Source: FEN-987 sp035524675 (GTDB taxonomy: Archaea; Thermoproteota; Bathyarchaeia; 40CM-2-53-6). Taken from it: 7,153 nt of DNA. The position numbers were made by a program, and so were the translations under genes. The notes below the pieces were generated by a model, which worked only from the letters and a program-made list of their open reading frames with translations, was not told the DNA's origin and did not search any database. This document shows, one piece after another, positions 1 through 5,622 of this stretch. Within the stretch, counting starts at the first letter, position 1; every line of letters starts with the position of its first letter. The stretch spans positions 1 to 7,153 of the forward strand of contig DATKOK010000013.1 in assembly GCA_035524675.1 (NCBI GenBank), written 5' to 3'.

Positions 1-211
1 TCATCTCCGAAAGCAGCATTCCCGAACCGCATCCAATTTCAAGGACGCTTGTACCTTTGGGGACCAACGGAATAGCTGCCGAAAGCCGCCTCAAGTAGAT
101 GTACCTAATCAATGGATTGCGGCTACAATATGCCCATAAAGCGTCCTCATGCCTACCCCGAAAAGTGGATAATTCTTTCAATACTTGGCGAGGTGGAAGA
201 TGAAAACGCAA
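1..211 (-). CDS. SAM-dependent methyltransferase, partial (N-terminal part)
   Basis: Class I S-adenosylmethionine-dependent methyltransferase, truncated by the left window edge. Read on the minus strand, the protein carries the glycine-rich SAM-binding motif I, VLEIGCGSG, preceded by the usual N-terminal helical region with the run ALWAYCSRNPLIRY. The substrate cannot be told because the C-terminal part is missing. The frame is open from position 295 leftwards but contains no ATG before motif I. I placed the start at the TTG at 211, with a weak AT-rich element about 26-30 nt upstream (near 237-242) that would give a leaderless or nearly leaderless message. A start nearer 295 at a non-standard codon, or a frameshift near 250, where an ATG lies in another frame, is possible. 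The family call is confident; the start is not. Confidence 0.7.
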   Translation of the reverse strand, partial: MRFHLPPRQVLKELSTFRGRHEDALWAYCSRNPLIRYIYLRRLSAAIPLVPKGTSVLEIGCGSGMLLSEM

Positions 212-295
212 GGCATTACACAGATCAAAAGGCGTTCTAAATCGATTAAGACTTTTTTGAACATGAGCTACGCAATAGCAGTTCGGCGCGCATCC

Positions 296-722
296 TTAGC
301 TACTGCATGATTAGAGGTACAGGCGTGCTGAGTCTATGCAAGTCAAAGACAACATCAGATCTCTCGAGTTTGTGGAAGTTACCGAATTCTTTTCAAGTAA
401 TAATGCCATCTGATAGATGTCCAGCTCTGGCAGAACAGCGATTTGAATCCGGGTGACCAATTTCACGTACTTGTCCGCCCTAGAATCATTAGATTCTGGG
501 GTCGTCACCAGGCGACAGCCATATTCCGAAAATACGCAAGTTCACGCATTGGCCGCAATCGCCGAACTCTAATCGACGAGATGATCAGGAACGAGACATA
601 CTTATTCAAGTAAGATACTGATTCCACAGCTCTAATGTGTGACAAGTCCGGTCAGTCAAGCTGAGCTCCTCAGCAAACATGGGTTATGGCTGGTTTAGGC
701 TTGAATCGCTTTAGAGTGCCAC
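296..722. other. gene-poor stretch
   Basis: Apart from the doubtful 65-aa minus-strand ORF (311-508), I see no convincing coding region. Short minus-strand frames of 24-46 codons occur at about 509-700, but none has a start signal or recognisable protein. A weak AT-rich element around 690-699 could be the promoter of the tRNA-Arg gene that starts at 723. I found no C/D-box RNA or CRISPR-like repeats. Confidence 0.4.
311..508 (-). CDS. doubtful small ORF, 65 aa
   Basis: GTG-started open frame encoding 65 residues that I do not recognise. It has no signal peptide, membrane segment or metal-binding motif, only a possible amphipathic helix around IQIAVLPELDIYQMALLLEK. No Shine-Dalgarno site precedes the GTG. 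An AT-rich element near 529-535 lies at the right distance for a leaderless start. It sits upstream of, and on the same strand as, the partial methyltransferase. The frame stays open for eleven codons before the GTG without an ATG. It may be a real unrecognised small protein, a remnant of a decayed gene, or chance. Confidence 0.2.
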   Translation of the reverse strand: MTTPESNDSRADKYVKLVTRIQIAVLPELDIYQMALLLEKNSVTSTNSRDLMLSLTCIDSARLYL

Positions 723-754
723 GGGCCCGTAGTCTAGTCAGGATCAGGACGCTG

Positions 755-768
755 AGATAATCACGGAA
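755..768 (+). other. tRNA-Arg intron 1 at position 29/30 (14 nt)
   Basis: Inferred because only removal of exactly these 14 nt restores a five-pair anticodon stem. The fold around it has bulge-helix-bulge geometry with degenerate pairing. Outer helix CAGG/CCTG (745-748/770-773) is followed by the 3' bulge AA^G (767-769). The central four positions 749-752/763-766 contain only two Watson-Crick pairs. The 5' bulge is TG^A (753-755), and a two-pair inner stem closes 756-762. The cut points predicted by this geometry are the ones required by the mature tRNA. Confidence 0.65.
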
Positions 769-776
769 GCCTGCGG

Positions 777-798
777 ACAGGATAAATCCTGACAGCAT
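777..798 (+). other. tRNA-Arg intron 2 at canonical position 37/38 (22 nt)
   Basis: Boundaries may equally be 778-799, since A777 and A799 are interchangeable as A38. A perfect five-pair inner stem CAGGA/TCCTG (778-782/787-791) with loop TAAA follows the 5' bulge GG^A (775-777). Exon bases CTG (771-773) pair with CAG (793-795). The 3' bulge is 4 nt instead of 3, so this is a relaxed bulge-helix-bulge. Confidence 0.75.
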
Positions 799-837
799 AG
801 CCGGAAGTCGAGGGTTCAAATCCCTCCGGGCCCGCCA

Positions 838-1056
838 CGAATTCGAATTCCTAATGGGTTATGTACTTTAGCAAGAGTATCTTATTCGAATAGGTCGAAG
901 TAGCAATAATTTATTCTTTGGACGAGCATCGCTACCAGCAATGCCCGAGTAGTTCCTTCGACCCCGAGAAGTATGTTCGGTGGACCAGATAGGAAATAGA
1001 TTGAATCCTCAGATCAATACGATCTGTTGCCGATGAATCTCCCACTCACGCGGATT
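838..1056. other. intergenic stretch between tRNA-Arg and rps30e
   Basis: Only short frames of fewer than 40 codons occur on either strand, none with a recognisable product. The notable content is the pair of ATTCGAAT-centred palindromes near the left end. I see no RNA gene I can support. Confidence 0.4.
839..850. repeat. 12-bp perfect palindrome beside the tRNA-Arg 3' end
   Basis: GAATTCGAATTC is its own reverse complement and starts two bases after the CCA end. Its core ATTCGAAT (841-848) recurs at 884-891 inside another palindrome, TATTCGAATA (883-892). The function is unknown: possibly protein binding, possibly chance. Confidence 0.4.
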
Positions 1057-1224
1057 CTAGCTTCTCAAATAGTTCTGTCCTGGTTTCCTTCCCATATCGA
1101 TTCGCTTCTCGGCGTTTCGTCGAGCACGCATCTTCGGTATAGGAGAATGTCTTTCGCGAGCTTGAACTTTCGGGGTCTGAGAGCGAACTTTACCTGCTTT
1201 TGTTAATGAGCCGTGAGTTGGCAT
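1057..1224 (-). CDS. rps30e: ribosomal protein S30e
   Basis: A 55-residue basic protein of the small ribosomal subunit, found in eukaryotes and part of the archaea. Read on the minus strand from ATG at 1224 to TAG at 1057, it starts MPTHGSLTKAGKVRSQTPK, the hallmark of the family (compare the conserved HGSL-x-x-AGKVR-x-QTPK block). It continues with a basic segment rich in R and K and ends in GRKPGQN, typical of archaeal forms. Length is normal for archaeal S30e. The start is the only ATG before the signature. A box-A-like element at 1259-1266 would give a leader of roughly a dozen nt; no strong Shine-Dalgarno is seen. It is divergent from the zinc-finger gene at 1358. Presence of S30e argues for a TACK or Asgard-type archaeon. 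Confidence 0.95.
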   Translation of the reverse strand: MPTHGSLTKAGKVRSQTPKVQARERHSPIPKMRARRNAEKRIDMGRKPGQNYLRS

Positions 1225-1258
1225 TTTACTTCAACTAAAGTACCTATCGAGTGAGACT

Positions 1259-1266
1259 GTATTTAG
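1259..1266 (-). promoter_or_regulatory. box-A-like promoter of rps30e
   Basis: On the minus strand this reads CTAAATAC, centred about 38 nt before the rps30e ATG. Archaeal box A usually lies about 25 nt before the transcript start, so the leader would be about 13 nt. Confidence 0.4.
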
Positions 1267-1316
1267 CCTTTCTAAGAAGAGGAACGTTGCACGTTGCTGC
1301 TACGATTCTGACAATT

Positions 1317-1324
1317 CTTATATC
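1317..1324 (+). promoter_or_regulatory. box-A-like promoter of the small zinc-finger gene
   Basis: CTTATATC lies about 37 nt before the ATG at 1358, giving a predicted transcript start near 1346 and a leader just long enough to contain the GGTG at 1349-1352. Confidence 0.45.
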
Positions 1325-1357
1325 GACTCAGATTACGGCTAGCGATCCGGTGCTTAG

Positions 1358-1504
1358 ATGAGTAGATGCGCCTCGTTCATGTGTGTAAGCCCAGCCCAGT
1401 GGACTTGTTCCGAATGCGGAAGACCCTATTGCTTCTTTCACACAACGACGCATGGCCATGATCAACAGGTTATTGTTGAGCCTGATTTCGCTGTGAGTGC
1501 GTGA
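1358..1504 (+). CDS. small zinc-finger protein (AN1/B-box-like), 48 aa
   Basis: A 48-residue protein whose first 35 residues are dense in potential zinc ligands: C4, C9, C17, C20, C25, H28, H32 and H34. The core is CSECGRPYCFFH followed by H-x3-H-x-H-like spacing, that is C-x2-C-x4-C-x2-H-x3-H-x-H. The last part of this spacing resembles AN1 and B-box fingers, and eight ligands could bind two zinc ions. The C-terminal tail is plain and acidic. The ATG follows directly after an in-frame TAG. GGTG (1349-1352) lies 5 nt before it and a box-A element at 1317-1324. The gene is convergent with herA, whose stop is 7 nt away. The function is unknown; proteins of this kind often mediate protein or nucleic-acid contacts. 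Ligand order and start signals make chance unlikely. Confidence 0.7.
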   Translation: MSRCASFMCVSPAQWTCSECGRPYCFFHTTTHGHDQQVIVEPDFAVSA

Positions 1505-1511
1505 ACGACAT

Positions 1512-2966
1512 TCATGCAATGGCCATTTGATCTTGGAAGAAATAGCGCGTTGCGCCTAAGGTCTGGACGTCTAGCGGGCGCACGTTGATTACCATCGGGA
1601 AGTTCCCGACCAAGTCTCCTACTGCCAGGCATCTCTGGGCGGGTAGTTCGCGAACGATCATTCTGATTGTGTCACCGTCGAGTTTAGCGACTTTCGAGAC
1701 AATTTCCAGGTCATGCTCATTTGAGAAGTTAAAGAGGAAAATATTGTCCGCTTGTCGGTAGATCCCTCCTTCAATCGTATCAGGCTGATTTGTGATAAAC
1801 GTCGCGAACAGGCCTAAGTGTCTCATCCGCGTGACGATATCATCCCAGTAGGTCTCACGCAGATAGAGGTGTGCTTCTTCTGCAAATAGGAAAAGGGCTT
1901 TGAGTCTTTGTGAAGACAATAGATCAGTTATCTTATTGATGAACAGCTCTACTGTTATCCGACGTAGGGTCGCCGATTGGTTCTTCATATTGACTACAAG
2001 CGCGATCCCAGAGTCGTGCGTGCGAAAGACTTCGTCCAAACTGAGGGCAGCCTTGTGATCATTGGTAAAGATTCCTGAATCATCAAGGGTGTTGAACCTT
2101 GCCTGAAGAGCGTCCTTGATACTTTCGTGACAGTCAGAGTTCGCAATTGCAGAGCCAAGCGCGTTCATTGTGAGAGCGTTTTGCTGTTCGAGTTGATGCC
2201 ATATTCTTGCAAAGACGCGTGACGAGTTATCCGGTAATGAGAGTGCGTGAACCAGAATTCCCATGAAGGTATTGAGCCCAATTTGGTCTAAAGAAAATCG
2301 CAAATTGACCCCTGGAATCAGCGGGAGTATGCGGCGTGAAGGGGCCCCGCTTGAGTCGTTCGATCGCCCAAGGTTCACGTATTCGCCATTAACGTCGAGC
2401 ACTACAACGGGGGCTCCATTGTTAACGAGGGTTGTGACCATGAGCTTGCTTAGGTGAGATTTGCCGGTTCCTTTCCTGCCGGTTATGATGTTAAGGCGCC
2501 CGTCGAGTGCTGAAAGATCGCTTGTGACGACGGCTGATCGGCGCGTCGATCCCAACTCGAAGGGATGTCTTCTAGCTAAATCCTTGGTCAGGAGGATAGG
2601 TGACGTCACTTCGACTTGAGCCCGAATTCTGGACGGTAACCATGAAATATCACGTGATAGTCGATTGCGTTCTAATGCTCCTCTGATCTTGGCGACGAGT
2701 AGACGTGTGTCTTTCAGGACCTCTATTTGCGAGGATACTCTGAATGGGTCAATATCTTCACCTGTCAGAGAGTTCTCGGAGATGCCATCACGTAGGAGAT
2801 CTTCGAGAATTCCAGGTATGTTAGCGTATTGTACGTCGATTATTTGGGCAATGAGGGCCCGTTCTTTTGTGCCGTCTCTTATCAGCACATAGTCTCCTTT
2901 CTCAACGTCCTCTTCTGGAAAACACAAGAGGTGTATACTATCGCCTTCCTTCCTCAAGATTTTCAT
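1512..2966 (-). CDS. herA: HerA-type hexameric DNA translocase
   Basis: A 484-residue ATPase of the HerA/FtsK superfamily, which forms a hexameric ring that pumps DNA and works with the NurA nuclease in resecting DNA ends. The N-terminal 60 residues look like the HAS-barrel domain. The Walker A motif is GRKGTGKS (163-170). A VVLDVNGEY strand (188-196) is typical of HerA. Walker B is LFLFAEEAHLYL (358-369), with the catalytic acid at E363/E364. An Arg-rich segment RMRHLG (380-385) may hold the trans-acting arginine, and TNQPDTI (392-398) is the sensor-like motif. Length is normal for HerA. Walker A departs from the common GSTGSGKS form but keeps the key residues. The ATG overlaps the nurA stop as TAATG, so translation is probably coupled. 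It is the last gene of the operon. Confidence 0.93.
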   Translation of the reverse strand: MKILRKEGDSIHLLCFPEEDVEKGDYVLIRDGTKERALIAQIIDVQYANIPGILEDLLRDGISENSLTGEDIDPFRVSSQIEVLKDTRLLVAKIRGALERNRLSRDISWLPSRIRAQVEVTSPILLTKDLARRHPFELGSTRRSAVVTSDLSALDGRLNIITGRKGTGKSHLSKLMVTTLVNNGAPVVVLDVNGEYVNLGRSNDSSGAPSRRILPLIPGVNLRFSLDQIGLNTFMGILVHALSLPDNSSRVFARIWHQLEQQNALTMNALGSAIANSDCHESIKDALQARFNTLDDSGIFTNDHKAALSLDEVFRTHDSGIALVVNMKNQSATLRRITVELFINKITDLLSSQRLKALFLFAEEAHLYLRETYWDDIVTRMRHLGLFATFITNQPDTIEGGIYRQADNIFLFNFSNEHDLEIVSKVAKLDGDTIRMIVRELPAQRCLAVGDLVGNFPMVINVRPLDVQTLGATRYFFQDQMAIA

Positions 2967-4057
2967 TATCGGGTCTCCCGTCCGGTACCGAAGGGGCCGA
3001 AGAGTGAACGTCGTAGAGCAAGTTTCGGCAATAACTGAATACCGAATCGTGACGTCGCTACGGATTGAATTGCTAGTACGTCGCTTGCGGTAAATGTTGA
3101 GAGGATGTGAGCAACCCTTAGCGTTTCAGGATAGCCTTGGGCGACGATATCGGTACCAGTTAATTGACTGATTCCATCAACGCATTGCTCCTTCGATATG
3201 CTGTCATCGACGTCTATTCTGAATGGGAATCCTGATCTAGCTAATTTTCCGACAAAGATGCGGCCCAAGAATTGGATCGGATATCCAGCGAACTGATGTC
3301 TAATTCTGTTGTCAACGTCGAGTAAACAAGGTTTCGAGCTTCTCTCTAGTAAAGCTGTGATAGACTTGTCGCGTATTCGTAGCCTTGTGTTTTTCGAAAT
3401 GGCGATTACGAGGTTATCTGACCGTCGTGCGACTCTTAGTAGGTTCTCCACCTCGTCACTGGGGTTGTCTGGTGTACCTGCAGTAAGTGATCCATCGATT
3501 AGAATCAGGCCATCTGCTAATGATTTCGAGACAGTTAGCTGAAGCCACCTTTCGAGCGAGTTTCTTACGCGTCGGAGTAGAAGTTCGACGTTCGACATTC
3601 CATTGAGGGAGATACCAAGACTTGGAATGTGACCGCTCATCGTCGAGTTGCCAATTGAAAATAACAAGGGTCCATATCGAGTATACTTGTAATGGTCTCC
3701 TCCGAGCGTTACCACAGCTCCTCGAAGTGCACAAAGTGCACCATCTTCCAGTTCTCCAAGCCTGATTGTTGAGGTATCGATGGCTGCGACTGCTCGGGTT
3801 GACGATTTTGGAGAAAATTCGATTATTTCGCGGTCATCGACTGTGCCAAACTCCAGTGAGCTGCCCTCGGCATCATAAGTGTTCGAATCTAGTTGGTCTG
3901 TAACATTAGGCTCCGTGTAGAGATACTCGCCTCGCGTATTCTCAATCGACAAACGGCAAAATCTGAGGAACCTTTCTGGAAGTTCTCCTAGGGTTTCGTG
4001 TTCTTGGTGAACAAATTCACTAATGCTTTGTTGAACCGCTGCGGGTTGACGGGTCAC
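2966..4057 (-). CDS. nurA: NurA 5'-3' nuclease
   Basis: A 363-residue nuclease of the NurA family, the partner of HerA. The family's active-site landmarks are visible: AIDTS (92-96, Asp94), LILIDGSL (184-191, Asp188), IAISKNT (218-224), and GYPETLRVAH (308-317). In that last block the Tyr and His are eight residues apart, as in the active site described for the Pyrococcus enzyme. The first motif reads DTS instead of the more usual DGS. Length is within the family range. The start is GTG at 4057, with GAGAGG about 6 nt before it, 19 nt after the stop of the preceding gene. Its stop overlaps the herA start (TAATG). Strict adjacency to herA confirms the call. No Mre11 or Rad50 gene is present in the window. 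Confidence 0.92.
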   Translation of the reverse strand: MTRQPAAVQQSISEFVHQEHETLGELPERFLRFCRLSIENTRGEYLYTEPNVTDQLDSNTYDAEGSSLEFGTVDDREIIEFSPKSSTRAVAAIDTSTIRLGELEDGALCALRGAVVTLGGDHYKYTRYGPLLFSIGNSTMSGHIPSLGISLNGMSNVELLLRRVRNSLERWLQLTVSKSLADGLILIDGSLTAGTPDNPSDEVENLLRVARRSDNLVIAISKNTRLRIRDKSITALLERSSKPCLLDVDNRIRHQFAGYPIQFLGRIFVGKLARSGFPFRIDVDDSISKEQCVDGISQLTGTDIVAQGYPETLRVAHILSTFTASDVLAIQSVATSRFGIQLLPKLALRRSLFGPFGTGRETR

Positions 4058-4076
4058 AAGGTTCCTCTCTAGAACT

Positions 4077-4571
4077 TCAGGTCTCGACTCGGCTGAGGAA
4101 ATTCTCGAGTTGCATTAGCCCTTTCTGGGTTATTCGATAGTTTCCTCGATCGGAGCGCCCTATTAGTCCAGCTTTCTGCATATTGACGATCGTGTTGCGA
4201 ATGGTTTTTGGTGCCTTGCTAACTGCAGTCGCGATCTCTTCTATATTGAGAGAGTCGGTAGGACGTTTCGCGAATTTTGAAGCTAAGTGTGCCATGAATA
4301 GAACTATTGAGATCGATTTGTCTGCTGCCAGGTTGTTCTTGGTGAGTAGTAGTTGATTGTCACCAGTCATCTTTGCAAATTCAGATACTCTGTCCGCCAA
4401 GCCTGCGAGGTCAGGCACGTATATCAGTCGACTAGCGAGATCGTATGTTGGTATCGTACGGGAAACGAACTGGAGTATTTCCGGAACTATCTCTTCAGCA
4501 CTCCCGCTGGATTCGAAATGCACGCTGCCAACATCAATCTGAACCTTCACGTTAGTCTGAATCTCTGACAT
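4077..4571 (-). CDS. wHTH protein B of the herA-nurA operon
   Basis: A 164-residue protein in two parts. Residues 7-40 form a strand-turn-strand plus helix (core KVQIDVGSVHFESSG). The C-terminal half is a winged helix-turn-helix: a helical block IEEIATAVSKAPKTIRNTIVNM (helices about 110-131) and a wing GNYRITQKGL (143-152). It shares this layout, and the motif P-x-x-(D/E)LASRL near residue 48, with the gene just upstream. The start is the ATG at 4571, preceded by GGAGG (4581-4585), with the upstream stop 2 nt before it. A TTG at 4577 is in frame but sits only 3 nt from that site. It probably binds DNA or serves as an adaptor to HerA-NurA. I do not recognise a named family; a role in regulating the operon is equally possible. 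Confidence 0.85.
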   Translation of the reverse strand: MSEIQTNVKVQIDVGSVHFESSGSAEEIVPEILQFVSRTIPTYDLASRLIYVPDLAGLADRVSEFAKMTGDNQLLLTKNNLAADKSISIVLFMAHLASKFAKRPTDSLNIEEIATAVSKAPKTIRNTIVNMQKAGLIGRSDRGNYRITQKGLMQLENFLSRVET

Positions 4572-4573
4572 CT

Positions 4574-5107
4574 TCAAACTCCTCCTTGACTCTTCTTCAG
4601 TTTCGGCAAGACCTGTTCGTCAAAAACGTGAAGCCCCAGCGTTGTAATGCGGTATTCACCCTTTCCTTTTCTTTCAGCCAAGTTTTCAGCGCAGAGCTCG
4701 CTCAATCGTCCAGCAACCGTACCGCCTGACCGTTTCGTCGCTGCAATGAGACTCGCCGCCTGCACGGTGTCACTCTCCGATTTTCCGGTCATCTCCGCGA
4801 TTTTCTCTTTAGCCAAGTGGAGCAGAAGCAATTCCCGGTCTGATAGACTTCCTACTGACACAGTAAGCACGACACCTTCTGGAGTGATCGCAACAATCCC
4901 CTCGCATGCCTTGGCAATTCTGCTTAGATCAACCGACAAAACAAGACGAGACGCAAGCTCTAGTTGCGGTATTACCGACGTTAGAAAAGAAACCACAGCT
5001 TTCCCAACATCCTCAGGGCGCCCTTGAATCTTCTTCTCAATTGATCCGTAACGTATCGAGACCTCTAGCAGATATCCTAGGTCAGTGAGTTCTTGAGATT
5101 CTGACAA
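4574..5107 (-). CDS. wHTH protein A, first gene of the herA-nurA operon
   Basis: A 177-residue paralog of protein B. Residues 13-43 hold the strand-turn-strand plus helix domain (core LEVSIRYGSIEKKIQG), followed by PQLELASRLVLSVD. A helical segment starts at SLSDRELLLLHL (87-98). The C-terminal winged HTH (about 112-160) has the wing GEYRITTLGL and ends in VLPKLKK. The start is the TTG at 5107; no ATG is available nearby. A box-A-like TTTTTATA at 5141-5148 predicts a leader of about 12 nt without a Shine-Dalgarno site. Its stop lies 2 nt before the start of protein B. Being first in the operon suits either an autoregulator or a structural partner of HerA-NurA. It is not a named family to me. 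Confidence 0.85.
   Translation of the reverse strand: MSESQELTDLGYLLEVSIRYGSIEKKIQGRPEDVGKAVVSFLTSVIPQLELASRLVLSVDLSRIAKACEGIVAITPEGVVLTVSVGSLSDRELLLLHLAKEKIAEMTGKSESDTVQAASLIAATKRSGGTVAGRLSELCAENLAERKGKGEYRITTLGLHVFDEQVLPKLKKSQGGV
4581..4585 (-). promoter_or_regulatory. ribosome binding site of wHTH protein B
   Basis: GGAGG (on the minus strand) lies 9 nt before the ATG at 4571 and only 3 nt before the in-frame TTG at 4577. This spacing favours the ATG. Confidence 0.65.
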
Positions 5108-5140
5108 ATTACTTTCATTTCAGTTACACTCGATTCAGCC

Positions 5141-5148
5141 TATAAAAA
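5141..5148 (-). promoter_or_regulatory. box-A promoter of the wHTH-nurA-herA operon
   Basis: TTTTTATA on the minus strand, about 38 nt before the TTG start at 5107, predicts transcription from about 5119. A GTGCA element (5156-5160) sits just upstream of the factor-B recognition position. Confidence 0.6.
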
Positions 5149-5155
5149 CTTTGAA

Positions 5156-5208
5156 GTGCAGATAGTTCTTGCTAGATGTTACTCTATCATTTGCACGATA
5201 CTAGTGCA
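5156..5208. repeat. GTGCA/TGCAC inverted arms around repeat copy 1
   Basis: GTGCA (5156-5160) and TGCAC (5192-5196) flank the first 18-bp repeat. A second GTGCA (5204-5208) can pair with the same TGCAC across 7 nt. The arrangement mirrors the longer arms around copy 2 and suggests an operator or alternative RNA hairpins. Confidence 0.4.
5170..5187 (+). repeat. 18-bp direct repeat, copy 1
   Basis: TGCTAGATGTTACTCTAT matches copy 2 at 5243-5260 in 17 of 18 positions (A against G at the seventh base), with a period of 73 nt. It lies in the intergenic space between the herA-nurA operon and the divergent winged-helix gene. Confidence 0.75.
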
Positions 5209-5229
5209 GAAGATCACACGAATCTGTCA

Positions 5230-5268
5230 GAATTGAAAATTCTGCTAGGTGTTACTCTATTTCAATTC
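5230..5268. repeat. 9-bp inverted repeat enclosing repeat copy 2
   Basis: GAATTGAAA (5230-5238) and TTTCAATTC (5260-5268) are perfect reverse complements separated by 21 nt that contain almost all of repeat copy 2. It could be a dimeric protein operator or an RNA stem-loop. Confidence 0.6.
5243..5260 (+). repeat. 18-bp direct repeat, copy 2
   Basis: TGCTAGGTGTTACTCTAT, the second copy of the repeat at 5170-5187. It lies inside a perfect 9-bp inverted repeat and about 45 nt before the box A of the downstream gene. Confidence 0.75.
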
Positions 5269-5303
5269 AAATAACAGCGTTGTCTATACCGCACGATAAT
5301 AGA

Positions 5304-5311
5304 TTTATTAT
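5304..5311 (+). promoter_or_regulatory. box-A promoter of the 92-aa winged-helix gene
   Basis: TTTATTAT ends 27 nt before the ATG at 5339, which is the spacing of a leaderless or nearly leaderless archaeal transcript. No Shine-Dalgarno site is present, in agreement. Confidence 0.6.
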
Positions 5312-5338
5312 GCCCGATATCTCCCTTGTCATCTTGCC

Positions 5339-5617
5339 ATGGACTATAATCAGCTCAAATTACTCGTCTTGAGAGCACTATCTGAGAGGGGCGCTACTGA
5401 TAGCTCAGCTGTTGCAGCTGCGTTGAGTGCCAGTGGTGTGAGGTTGGATATGCACGCGATCAGGATGGCTTTAATGCGGTACTACAAGCAAGGGTTGTTG
5501 AAGCGAGAGCGCAGGTTCGGTCTGTACGCTTACGAGCTGTCTGAGAGAGGTATCCGTCGACTGGCGTGGTTGGAATCATCCGCTCGAGCACGCCTGCCTG
5601 AGCATAAGCATGTGTGA
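5339..5617 (+). CDS. small winged-helix DNA-binding protein, 92 aa
   Basis: A 92-residue basic protein with a single winged helix-turn-helix. Helix 1 is LKLLVLRALSERG, and the HTH unit covers about residues 21-50 (SSAVAAALS, then HAIRMALMRYYKQGLLKR). A wing follows at RRFGLYAYELSERG (58-71), and the tail is basic. The fold is of the general archaeal MarR/PadR/ArsR-like kind; I cannot assign a family. The ATG at 5339 has a box A at 5304-5311 and no ribosome site, pointing to leaderless translation. It is divergent from the herA-nurA operon across the repeat-bearing 231-nt region and convergent with the third wHTH paralog, 5 nt away. A role as regulator of that divergent region is a reasonable guess, not shown. 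Confidence 0.8.
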   Translation: MDYNQLKLLVLRALSERGATDSSAVAAALSASGVRLDMHAIRMALMRYYKQGLLKRERRFGLYAYELSERGIRRLAWLESSARARLPEHKHV

Positions 5618-5622
5618 GGAGA

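Larger units (their letters stand above)
723..837 (+). tRNA. tRNA-Arg(GCG) with two introns
   Basis: The acceptor stem GGGCCCG (723-729) pairs perfectly with CGGGCCC (827-833), followed by discriminator G834 and an encoded CCA (835-837). The D stem GTCT/GGAC (732-735/747-750) and T arm GAGGG-TTCAAAT-CCCTC (810-826) are complete. The stretch between D stem and T stem is 59 nt instead of 23. Removing 755-768 (14 nt) and 777-798 (22 nt) gives a continuous anticodon stem CTGGC/GCCGG and a standard loop C32 T33 GCG G37 A38, anticodon at 773-775. No single intron gives a usable anticodon arm. The acceptor stem and discriminator fit archaeal tRNA-Arg. It would decode CGC/CGU arginine codons. Intron 1 falls at 29/30, intron 2 at the canonical 37/38. 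Confidence 0.85.

Noticed and set aside
574..625. Possible C/D-box small RNA
   Set aside because: TGATCA departs from the C-box consensus and no internal C'/D' boxes are in place.
1328..1519. 63-codon minus-strand frame from TTG
   Set aside because: It overlaps the zinc-finger gene on the other strand and the herA stop, has no start signal and no recognisable protein. The plus-strand frame has ordered metal ligands and a promoter.
2263..3038. Plus-strand frames across herA and nurA
   Set aside because: They are antisense shadows of strongly supported genes, with no independent motifs.
5176..5274. 32-codon plus-strand frame beginning inside repeat copy 1
   Set aside because: ATG lies at a leaderless distance from a TATAAAAA sequence, but the frame begins and ends in the repeats and inverted arms, and that AT-rich box is better explained as the operon promoter on the other strand.
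5108..5338. CRISPR-like array
   Set aside because: Only two repeat copies of 18 bp, a single 55-nt gap, and no cas genes in the window.
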